Positions 1-4,960 are shown, counted from the first letter of the stretch. The stretch is 5,306 nucleotides of DNA from Campylobacteraceae bacterium (GCA_027040375.1 JALUMJ010000217.1:1-5306); one strand, 5' to 3'. A program made the numbers and translations. The notes: a model not told the origin generated them from the sequence alone.

Positions 1-108
1 GCAGCCATTACAAGTGTTTTAGCTCATGCTATGAGTGCAAAAAAACTTACATGTAGAAACTATGCCATGAATCCATTGGATTTATGCGAAGGAATTAAAT
101 ATTTATGA
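1..108 (+). CDS. nnr: 3' end of probable ADP-dependent NAD(P)H-hydrate dehydratase (partial)
   Basis: Open from the window edge in frame 1, giving the last 35 residues (AAITSVLAHAMSAKK... ending in EGIKYL) before a TGA at 106-108. The pattern 'A-x-x-S-V-L-A-H-A ... NYAMNPLDLCEGIKYL' resembles the extreme C-terminus of the YjeF C-terminal kinase-like domain. That domain dehydrates damaged NAD(P)HX using ADP, usually fused to an NAD(P)HX epimerase domain. The catalytic motifs lie upstream of the window, so the assignment rests on this short tail plus context: in Campylobacter jejuni the equivalent gene (annotated as a kinase, Cj0188c) directly precedes purN. The stop codon overlaps the purN start as ATGA, which indicates one operon and translational coupling. 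Confidence 0.65.
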   Translation, partial: AAITSVLAHAMSAKKLTCRNYAMNPLDLCEGIKYL

Positions 109-674
109 AAAAAATAGCTATATTATTTAGTGGTAGCGGAACAAACCTAGAAAATTTATTTGAAAAACTACATTTAAAAGAGTTTGACGGACTCAAGATA
201 GAAGTAGTGGCTACTATATGCAATAACCCAAAAGCTGGTGGTATTGAAAAGTCAAAAAGATATGGGGTGGAACCGATAATCATCAATCATAAAGACTTTA
301 ACAGCAGAGAAGAGTTTGATGAAGAGCTTGTTGCTTCTATAAAAAGAAGTGGAGCTGACCTCGTGGTGCTTGCAGGATTTATGAGATTTTTGACTCAAGT
401 TTTTACAAAAAATGTAAAGGCTATAAATCTTCACCCCTCATTATTACCTCTTTTTAAAGGCGGGCATGCTATAGAAGAAAGTTATTGTTCAAATATGAAA
501 GTAGGCGGAATAACAGTTCATTTTGTAAATGAAGAGTTAGATGGTGGCACTATAATTGCGCAAAAATGTTTCCAAAAAGAAAAAGATATGAGCTTAGAAG
601 AGTATGAAAAAACTATACATTCTTTAGAGTATAAATTGCTTCCAAAAGTGGTTGTTGAGGTTTTATCAAAATAA
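105..674 (+). CDS. purN: Phosphoribosylglycinamide formyltransferase 1 (GART, PurN)
   Basis: Cytosolic enzyme of de novo purine synthesis that moves the formyl group of 10-formyl-THF onto glycinamide ribonucleotide. The 189-residue protein starts with the phosphate-binding segment ILFSGSGTNLENL (residues 7-19). It carries the core VLAGFMRFL (88-96), the motif INLHPSLLP (107-115) and VNEELDGGTII (141-151). The catalytic triad of E. coli PurN (Asn106, His108, Asp144) is matched by Asn108, His110 and Asp146. At 189 aa it is shorter than the roughly 212 aa E. coli enzyme, with the shortfall at the C-terminus after a helix ending KLLPKVVVEVLSK, but nothing catalytic is missing. The start ATG overlaps the stop of the upstream nnr-like gene; an AAGGA at 89-93 lies 11 bases away, so translation is probably largely coupled. 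No clear intrinsic terminator follows, and the tRNA promoter begins 24 bases after the stop. Confidence 0.96.
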   Translation: MKKIAILFSGSGTNLENLFEKLHLKEFDGLKIEVVATICNNPKAGGIEKSKRYGVEPIIINHKDFNSREEFDEELVASIKRSGADLVVLAGFMRFLTQVFTKNVKAINLHPSLLPLFKGGHAIEESYCSNMKVGGITVHFVNEELDGGTIIAQKCFQKEKDMSLEEYEKTIHSLEYKLLPKVVVEVLSK

Positions 675-697
675 ATAAAAGAAAAAGCCTAATTTCC

Positions 698-726
698 TTG
701 ACAAATAAGCAAAATTTGTGTAGAAT
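698..726 (+). promoter_or_regulatory. Sigma-70 promoter of the tRNA operon
   Basis: TTGACA at 698-703, a 17-base spacer, and TAGAAT at 721-726 form a near-perfect sigma-70 promoter. It lies 44 bases before the first tRNA and just after the purN stop. Transcription should begin near 732-736, leaving a leader of about 35-40 bases to be trimmed from the tRNA-Pro precursor. The -10 and the bases after it are almost identical to those of the rrc promoter at 2461-2479. Confidence 0.85.
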
Positions 727-770
727 TTCACCCTCAAAATACCAGTTTAATATGATACTTTGATATTTGT

Positions 771-848
771 CGGGGCGTAGCGCAGTCTGGTTAGCGCACC
801 TGGTTTGGGACCAGGGGGCCGAAGGTTCGAATCCTTTCGCCCCGACCA
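771..848 (+). tRNA. tRNA-Pro (anticodon TGG)
   Basis: A complete 78-base cloverleaf with encoded CCA. The acceptor CGGGGCG (771-777) pairs with CGCCCCG (838-844), followed by discriminator A and CCA. The D arm is GCGC/GCGC with a 10-base loop. The anticodon stem is CCTGG/CCAGG with loop TTTGGGA, placing TGG at 806-808. The T arm is GAAGG-TTCGAAT-CCTTT, with one G-T pair. It is the first gene of a five-tRNA operon. A tRNA-Pro with U34 reads CCA/CCG and usually most proline codons. Confidence 0.97.
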
Positions 849-863
849 TTTATAATATTATCT

Positions 864-941
864 GGTGAGTGTAGCTCAGTTGGTTAGAGCATCGGGTTGT
901 GGTTCCGAGGGTCGTGGGTTCGATTCCCATCATTCACCCCA
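864..941 (+). tRNA. tRNA-His (anticodon GTG)
   Basis: A 78-base cloverleaf with the eight-pair acceptor that marks tRNA-His. GGTGAGTG (864-871) pairs with CATTCACC (931-938), so the identity base G-1 is encoded and sits opposite C73; CCA follows directly. The anticodon stem is TCGGG/TCCGA with loop TTGTGGT, GTG being at 899-901. The T arm is GTGGG-TTCGATT-CCCAT. It lies 15 bases after tRNA-Pro with no promoter between, so it should be processed from the same transcript. Confidence 0.97.
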
Positions 942-959
942 TTGTTTTTACCGAGTTTT

Positions 960-1036
960 GCGCTCGTAGCTCAATTGGATAGAGCAACGGACTTCGGATC
1001 CGTAGGTTGTAGGTTCGACTCCTGTCGGGCGCACCA
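960..1036 (+). tRNA. tRNA-Arg (anticodon TCG)
   Basis: A 77-base cloverleaf. The acceptor GCGCTCG (960-966) pairs with CGGGCGC (1026-1032), followed by A and encoded CCA. The anticodon stem is ACGGA/TCCGT and the loop CTTCGGA puts TCG at 994-996, reading CGA and possibly other CGN codons. The T stem GTAGG/CCTGT contains two G-T wobbles. It is the third tRNA of the operon, 18 bases after tRNA-His. Confidence 0.96.
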
Positions 1037-1054
1037 TCTAAAACCGATATAGAT

Positions 1055-1131
<77 letters not shown>

Positions 1132-1145
1132 TTTTATTGTTATGT

Positions 1146-1230
1146 GCGGATGTGGTGAAATTGGTAGACACGCCAGACTTAGGATCTGGTGCTTCACGGC
1201 GTGGAAGTTCGAGTCTTCTCATCCGCACCA
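1146..1230 (+). tRNA. tRNA-Leu (anticodon TAG)
   Basis: An 85-base class II tRNA. The acceptor GCGGATG (1146-1152) pairs with CATCCGC (1220-1226), then A and CCA. The anticodon stem is CCAGA/TCTGG and the loop CTTAGGA puts TAG at 1180-1182, reading CUA and other CUN codons. A long variable arm follows, TGCTTCACGGCGT, then the T arm GGAAG-TTCGAGT-CTTCT. It is the last tRNA of the operon. No hairpin plus T-tract is visible in the 49 bases before the next gene. Confidence 0.96.
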
Positions 1231-1279
1231 TACTTTCTAAAACTTAAACACAAACAACTATTTACAAAAGAGGATTATT

Positions 1280-1978
1280 ATGAAAAATATTTTATGGATA
1301 CTTTTACTTGTGGGCGTAAATATTTATGCAGATATGAATACCACGAAAAAAGCTATGGTTGAATATCAAAGAGGCAATACAGATGAAGCAGTTAAGCTTT
1401 TAGCTAAATCTTGTGACGGTGGTGAACTGCATGCTTGCGTAAATTTAGGTTTTATATATGTACGAGGATTAGTAGTAAAAAAGAATTTTCACAAGGGGTA
1501 TGCTCTGCTTAAAAAAGCTTGTGACTCAAATAACAGCAAAGGTTGTATAATTTTAGGAAACTCTATTATAGAAGAAGAAGGCAATCTTTGGTATAACTTT
1601 CAAAAAAGTAAAGTTCCTACACAAAAAGATATAAAAGAGCATAAAAAAAGACGCGATATGGGTATAATATATTTAGAAAAAGCTTGCAAAAGTGGCTCAT
1701 CTGCAGGATGCAATAACTTAGGTGGTGCTTATTGGAATTATGTTCAGCAAAATGGCGGAATTAGCAAGTTTCCAAAATTAGCTAATAAAGCTTTTGATGC
1801 ACTCGGTAAAGCATGTGATAAGAAAAATTTAAGAAGCTGTATGCAACTTGGATATATATACGAGAATATGGACAAAAAGCACTTTTCCATAGCCAGTAAA
1901 TTTTATAAAAAAGCTTGTGATATAGGCTATACTAAAGCATGTGATAAATATAAGAGATTGCACGGATCAGGATACTAG
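1280..1978 (+). CDS. Secreted Sel1-like repeat protein with five CX7C pairs (Hcp-like)
   Basis: A 232-residue exported protein. Residues 1-17 are a signal peptide (KN, then ILWILLLVGVNIYA, likely cut before Asp18). The mature part is built from Sel1/TPR-like helical repeats. All ten cysteines fall in five pairs exactly eight positions apart: 45/53, 81/89, 136/144, 179/187 and 213/221, mostly in the form 'KACD...C.LG.IY'. Spacing between pairs is 36, 55, 43 and 34 residues, so 36-residue units carry extra inserts after repeats 2 (about residues 96-126) and 3. In Helicobacter pylori Hcp proteins each such pair forms a disulfide within one repeat, so a periplasmic or secreted, DsbA-oxidised fold is likely here. 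Some family members are labelled beta-lactamases; nothing seen here supports that activity. The actual role and partner are unknown. An AAGAGGA 5 bases before the ATG supports the start. It has no visible promoter of its own. Confidence 0.88.
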   Translation: MKNILWILLLVGVNIYADMNTTKKAMVEYQRGNTDEAVKLLAKSCDGGELHACVNLGFIYVRGLVVKKNFHKGYALLKKACDSNNSKGCIILGNSIIEEEGNLWYNFQKSKVPTQKDIKEHKKRRDMGIIYLEKACKSGSSAGCNNLGGAYWNYVQQNGGISKFPKLANKAFDALGKACDKKNLRSCMQLGYIYENMDKKHFSIASKFYKKACDIGYTKACDKYKRLHGSGY

Positions 1979-1993
1979 CCTTTAAAGTATCCT
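1969..1993. terminator. Hairpin at the Sel1 gene stop, possible terminator
   Basis: AGGATACT at 1969-1976 and AGTATCCT at 1986-1993 form an eight-pair stem with a nine-base loop. The stem overlaps the TAG stop of the Sel1 gene. Only a weak T-rich stretch (ATTTGC) follows on the + strand. It could end transcription of the Sel1 gene and, from the other side, of arsR. The right arm could instead pair with GATAC at 2007-2011, so two alternative hairpins are possible. The missing U-tract keeps confidence modest. Confidence 0.45.
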
Positions 1994-2028
1994 ATTTGCT
2001 GCTCTGATACCAGATGCCCAAGCGGCTG

Positions 2029-2343
2029 TTATTCCTCAACGCTGCATTCTTGTCCAAATTTTGGGATTTCTAATTGCAAAGAGCTAATCTCTTCAAGTAT
2101 CCCTTGTCGGAATTTGTCTAGCGGATTTCTTATGCTATAATACGCCCATCTTCCTCTTCTATCAACTTTTATAAATCCCGCCTCTTTTAGAATTTTTAGA
2201 TGCCTAGACACCCTAGATTGAATCATTTTAAATGAGTTTTCTATATCACATACGCAAACTTCGCCGTTTATCGCAATGAAACGCAAAATTCTCAATCTTG
2301 TTTCATCATTTATAGCACCTATTGTTTTTAAAAAAATGTCCAT
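2029..2343 (-). CDS. ArsR/SmtB-family metalloregulatory repressor
   Basis: A 104-residue winged-helix repressor that would bind operator DNA as a dimer and release it on binding a thiophilic metal or metalloid. Helix alpha-3 reads EVCVCDIE (residues 28-35), matching the E. coli ArsR As(III)/Sb(III) site ELCVCDLC with Cys30 and Cys32 kept. The third cysteine (position 37 in E. coli) is replaced, here falling at Glu35. A third cysteine lies at position 100 near the C-terminus. The recognition helix is QSRVSRHLKILKEAGFI (42-58), followed by the wing VDRRGRWAYYSI (60-71). GGGAG six bases before the ATG supports the start. No arsenic efflux or reductase gene lies beside it, so it may regulate itself, the divergent rrc, or distant genes. 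Arsenite or antimonite is the best-guess ligand; another metal or a redox signal is possible. Confidence 0.9.
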   Translation of the reverse strand: MDIFLKTIGAINDETRLRILRFIAINGEVCVCDIENSFKMIQSRVSRHLKILKEAGFIKVDRRGRWAYYSIRNPLDKFRQGILEEISSLQLEIPKFGQECSVEE

Positions 2344-2364
2344 AGTAAACTCCCAAGGTATTTG

Positions 2365-2416
2365 TTATATCTTATATCAAGATATCTTAATATATCCTTA
2401 CATGTAAGAATATATT
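2365..2416. promoter_or_regulatory. Overlapping dyad operator tract between arsR-family gene and rrc
   Basis: The gap holds three overlapping inverted repeats. Dyad 1 is ATATCTT (2367-2373), five bases, AAGATAT (2379-2385). Dyad 2 spans 2373-2394 around the perfect core AAGATATCTT (2379-2388), with one mismatched pair in 22 bp. Dyad 3 spans 2389-2416, centred on CATG at 2401-2404, with one mismatched pair in 28 bp. AT-rich ATAT-containing dyads of this kind are typical ArsR/SmtB operators. CTTATA at 2371-2376 reads TATAAG on the minus strand and may be the -10 of the arsR gene, which would place dyad 1 on its promoter; no convincing -35 goes with it. The tract ends 21 bases before the rrc -35. 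Confidence 0.6.
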
Positions 2417-2437
2417 TATAAATGCAAATAATTCCTA

Positions 2438-2466
2438 TTGACATATTATTTTTATTTGGTTATAAT
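2438..2466 (+). promoter_or_regulatory. Consensus sigma-70 promoter of rrc
   Basis: TTGACA at 2438-2443, a 17-base spacer and TATAAT at 2461-2466 match the sigma-70 consensus exactly, so rrc is likely strongly expressed by default. Transcription should start near 2472-2476, leaving a leader of about 20 bases with AAGGA (2484-2488) six bases before the ATG. Confidence 0.88.
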
Positions 2467-2494
2467 TTCACCATCAAAACAAAAAGGATAAAAA

Positions 2495-3154
2495 ATGAGA
2501 CAGTACGAAACATACAAGTGTAGCAAATGTGGAAACAAGGTTGAGGTTCAAAATGTTGGTGGTGGGGCACTTACATGTTGTGGAGTTGAGATGGAATTGG
2601 TTACTAAAAACCTAACAGCTGTAAATCTAATGAAAGCATTTGCAGGAGAAAGTCAAGCTAGAAATAAATATGAATACTTTGCAAAAGTTGCTGCAAAAGA
2701 GGGCTTAAGAGATATAGCTGCACACTTTCAAAGAGCTGCTAACAATGAAAAAGAGCATGCAAAACTAGAACTTAAGCAATATAATAAAATGGTAAACGCT
2801 CAAGAAAATGGCTTTGGAGACACATTGACAAATCTTCAAATGGCAGTTGATGGTGAAAGTTATGAAAATACAACTATGTACCCTGATTTTGCTCAAATTG
2901 CAAAAGCTGAAGGCTATAACAGCGTAGCTAGCATGTTTAAAAATATAGGAAAAGTAGAGGTAGAACACGAAAAGATGTATAAAATGCTTCTTGCGAGATT
3001 AGAAAACGGGGAAGAGTTTGTGAGCGAAGATGGGGATGAAGCTTGGATTTGTGAAGTTTGCGGACATATCCACTATGGTAAAAAACCACCTAAGGCCTGC
3101 CCGGTTTGTGCACATCCACAGGAGTATTTCTCAAGATTAAACGAAGCAAAATAG
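2495..3154 (+). CDS. rrc: Desulforubrerythrin (desulforedoxin-rubrerythrin-rubredoxin fusion)
   Basis: A 219-residue cytosolic non-haem iron protein with three iron centres. Residues 1-35 form a desulforedoxin-like FeCys4 site (Cys9, Cys12, Cys28, Cys29). Residues about 40-175 form the ferritin-like diiron domain with the ligand motifs GESQARNKY (Glu52), EKEH (Glu85, His88), DGESYE (Glu121, Glu124) and EVEH (Glu155, His158). Residues about 183-213 form a C-terminal rubredoxin FeCys4 site (Cys186, Cys189, Cys202, Cys205). This is the architecture of Campylobacter jejuni Rrc/DRbr (Cj0012c, about 215 aa), which reduces hydrogen peroxide to water with electrons from NADH via a rubredoxin reductase. 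That protects the cell during oxygen exposure. All ligand residues appear present. It stands alone between a divergent ArsR-family gene and a hairpin terminator, so it is probably monocistronic. Confidence 0.95.
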   Translation: MRQYETYKCSKCGNKVEVQNVGGGALTCCGVEMELVTKNLTAVNLMKAFAGESQARNKYEYFAKVAAKEGLRDIAAHFQRAANNEKEHAKLELKQYNKMVNAQENGFGDTLTNLQMAVDGESYENTTMYPDFAQIAKAEGYNSVASMFKNIGKVEVEHEKMYKMLLARLENGEEFVSEDGDEAWICEVCGHIHYGKKPPKACPVCAHPQEYFSRLNEAK

Positions 3155-3160
3155 AAAAGA

Positions 3161-3178
3161 AGGGGCTAATCCGCCCCT
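3161..3178. terminator. Bidirectional intrinsic terminator between rrc and the PII gene
   Basis: AGGGGC (3161-3166) and GCCCCT (3173-3178) form a GC-rich six-pair stem with loop TAATCC, six bases after the rrc stop. ATTATTTAATATTT follows on the + strand. On the minus strand the same hairpin is followed by TCTTTTCTATTTT, so it can also end transcripts from the convergent PII gene. GC-rich DNA stands out here, in an otherwise very AT-rich gap. Confidence 0.8.
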
Positions 3179-3218
3179 ATTATTTAATATTTAGATTTTA
3201 TAAATTCAAGTTTTTAAG

Positions 3219-3560
<342 letters not shown>

Positions 3561-3637
3561 TTAACTCCTTGTTTTTTAGTATTGTATCGTATTTTGAATA
3601 TTATGCTCATGATACTCTTGTTTAATTTTTATACAAA

Positions 3638-4162
3638 TTATTTAATATATGCTTTGATTATGTACTGCTTGACCAATGGTCTGTTACCTTTACCAACTTT
3701 TGTATTCTCGATTTTTCTAACAGTCTTAAACCCATCCACGACTCTTCCAAATATAGTATATCCACCATTTAGCCAAGGAGTTGGGACTGTTGTTATAAAA
3801 AATTGACTTCCATTTGTATTTTTACCTCTATTTGCCATAGCCAAATAAAAAGGCTTATCAAAAACCAAATTTGGTTTAAATTCGTCTTTAAATGGATGTC
3901 CCCATTTTGAATGCCCTCCTCTTCCTGTTCCTGTTGGGTCTCCTCCTTGAATCATAAAGTTTTTTATAACTCTGTGAAATATAATTCCATTATAATAACC
4001 ACTTTTAACCAAAGTCGTGAAATTATCACATGCCTTAGGAGCAACATCAGGGAAAAGCTTCAGCTTGATATCGCCCTGATTTGTTTGAAGTACCACAAAA
4101 CTCTCTTTAGCAAACAAAGCTAAAGATGCTACTAACACCATAAATATAATTTTTTTAAACAT
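3638..4162 (-). CDS. ppiA: Periplasmic cyclophilin-type peptidyl-prolyl cis-trans isomerase
   Basis: A 174-residue cyclophilin that catalyses proline cis-trans isomerisation during folding of exported proteins. Residues 1-18 (MFKK, then IIFMVLVASLALFA) are a signal peptide, probably cut after Ala18, which places the enzyme in the periplasm. The active-site segments are FHRVIKNFMIQGGDPTGTG (62-80) with Arg64, Phe69 and Gln72, corresponding to human CypA Arg55, Phe60 and Gln63, and ANRGKNTNGSQFFIT (110-124). The segment PWLNGGYTIFGRV (129-141) carries Trp130, the residue tied to cyclosporin binding in CypA (Trp121) and absent from E. coli PpiA; the usual His126 is Tyr135. AGGA (minus strand 4170-4173) lies eight bases from the ATG. 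A consensus promoter precedes it and PII follows on the same strand. Confidence 0.94.
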   Translation of the reverse strand: MFKKIIFMVLVASLALFAKESFVVLQTNQGDIKLKLFPDVAPKACDNFTTLVKSGYYNGIIFHRVIKNFMIQGGDPTGTGRGGHSKWGHPFKDEFKPNLVFDKPFYLAMANRGKNTNGSQFFITTVPTPWLNGGYTIFGRVVDGFKTVRKIENTKVGKGNRPLVKQYIIKAYIK

Positions 4163-4193
4163 ATATTTTTCCTATTAATTGTTTATTTTTAAA

Positions 4194-4222
4194 CTTATAC
4201 ATCTTATTCTTTAATTTGTCAA
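4194..4222 (-). promoter_or_regulatory. Sigma-70 promoter of ppiA
   Basis: Read on the minus strand, TTGACA (4222-4217), a 17-base spacer and TATAAG (4199-4194) form a near-consensus promoter. It starts 31 bases before the ppiA ATG, so the leader is only about 25 bases. It faces away from the methyltransferase promoter at 4263-4291. Confidence 0.75.
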
Positions 4223-4262
4223 GTATTTTTGCTTAAATCGGTAAAAAAAAGACAATATTTTA

Positions 4263-4291
4263 TTGACAAGTAGTATAATTGCAATTAAAAT
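4263..4291 (+). promoter_or_regulatory. Probable promoter of the zinc-ribbon methyltransferase
   Basis: TTGACA at 4263-4268, a 17-base spacer and TAAAAT at 4286-4291 form a plausible sigma-70 promoter with a leader of about 17 bases. A perfect TATAAT also lies at 4274-4279, but only five bases after the TTGACA and without a good -35 at the right distance. It could act alone, since Campylobacterota promoters often depend little on the -35. Which -10 is used cannot be settled here. Confidence 0.6.
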
Positions 4292-4315
4292 TTACAAACC
4301 TAACAAAGGCAATGA

Positions 4316-4960
4316 ATGAATTGTAAAATATGTAAAAATGATACAACAACACTACAAGATGTTGCACAAAAAAAAGCATATCAAGTATGTGAAAACTGTC
4401 AAGCCATCATGCTTGGTGATAATTTTTTAGTCACAAAAGACAGAGAAAAAGCACAATATGAAAATCATAACAATACTTTTGAAAGCAAAGGTTATGTAAA
4501 AATGTTTGAAGATTTTTTGGATTTCTTTTGGGATGACCTTGATATAAACAAAACCACAGCACTAGATTTTGGTTCAGGGCCAGGGCCAGTACTGTCACAA
4601 ATCTTAGAAAAAAAAGGCTTACATGTAGATATATATGATAAGATTTATCAACCCAAAAAAGTATTTATCGATAAAAAATACGATTTAATCACTTCAACAG
4701 AAGTTTTTGAACATTTGCAAAATCCACAAGAAATACTTATGCAGTTTAAAAAACAATTAAAACCCAGTGGTTTGATAGCCATTATGACACTTTTTCATGA
4801 TAATAATAGTGAAAATTTTTTGAAATGGTGGTACAGAAGAGACCCCACGCATATCTCTTTTTATACGCCAAAAACATTTGAAGTATTAGCGAATATGTGT
4901 GGGTTAAAAGTCTTAAAGCACGACAACTCGAGAGTTATTATACTTACTTCTTTAAAGTAG
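4316..4960 (+). CDS. Class I SAM-dependent methyltransferase with N-terminal zinc ribbon
   Basis: A 214-residue cytosolic protein. The N-terminus holds CxxC (Cys3, Cys6) and CxxC (Cys25, Cys28), a small zinc ribbon, followed by a linker with YENHNNTFESKGY (48-60). The Rossmann methyltransferase domain has motif I ALDFGSGPG (82-90) for S-adenosylmethionine, an acidic strand end VDIYD (104-108), and ITSTEVFEHLQNP (125-137) in the Methyltransf_23 style. The segment DPTHISFYTPKTFEVL (176-191) is also typical of that family, as in UbiG-like and sugar or lipid methyltransferases. The substrate is unknown: no recognisable pathway gene lies beside it. The start at 4316 keeps the first CxxC and has AAAGG six bases upstream; an ATG at 4312 is out of frame and stops after four codons. 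Its 3' end overlaps the convergent cytochrome gene by 17 bases. Confidence 0.88.
   Translation: MNCKICKNDTTTLQDVAQKKAYQVCENCQAIMLGDNFLVTKDREKAQYENHNNTFESKGYVKMFEDFLDFFWDDLDINKTTALDFGSGPGPVLSQILEKKGLHVDIYDKIYQPKKVFIDKKYDLITSTEVFEHLQNPQEILMQFKKQLKPSGLIAIMTLFHDNNSENFLKWWYRRDPTHISFYTPKTFEVLANMCGLKVLKHDNSRVIILTSLK

Noticed and set aside
675..697. Terminator after purN
   Set aside because: The short A-rich gap contains no inverted repeat with a following T-tract on the + strand.
613..849. Minus-strand 78-codon reading frame beginning MVGAKGFEPSAPWSQTRC
   Set aside because: This is the antisense translation of the tRNA-Pro gene plus flanking DNA, a well-known source of false proteins of the 'GAKGFEPSTPWSRTRC' type.
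1280..1978. Beta-lactamase activity for the Sel1 protein
   Set aside because: That label in the Hcp family is historical. No serine beta-lactamase (SxxK, KTG) or metallo-beta-lactamase motif is visible here.
4274..4279. TATAAT as the definite -10 of the methyltransferase promoter
   Set aside because: The TTGACA lies only five bases upstream, far too close, and no good -35 sits at 16-18 bases. The TTGACA-N17-TAAAAT alternative fits better, so TATAAT is kept only as an option.
4312..4326. Four-codon mini-ORF (MNEL) overlapping the methyltransferase start
   Set aside because: The ATG at 4312 is only two bases from the AAAGG motif and stops at once. The in-frame ATG at 4316 has proper spacing and retains the first zinc-ribbon cysteines, so the mini-ORF looks accidental.
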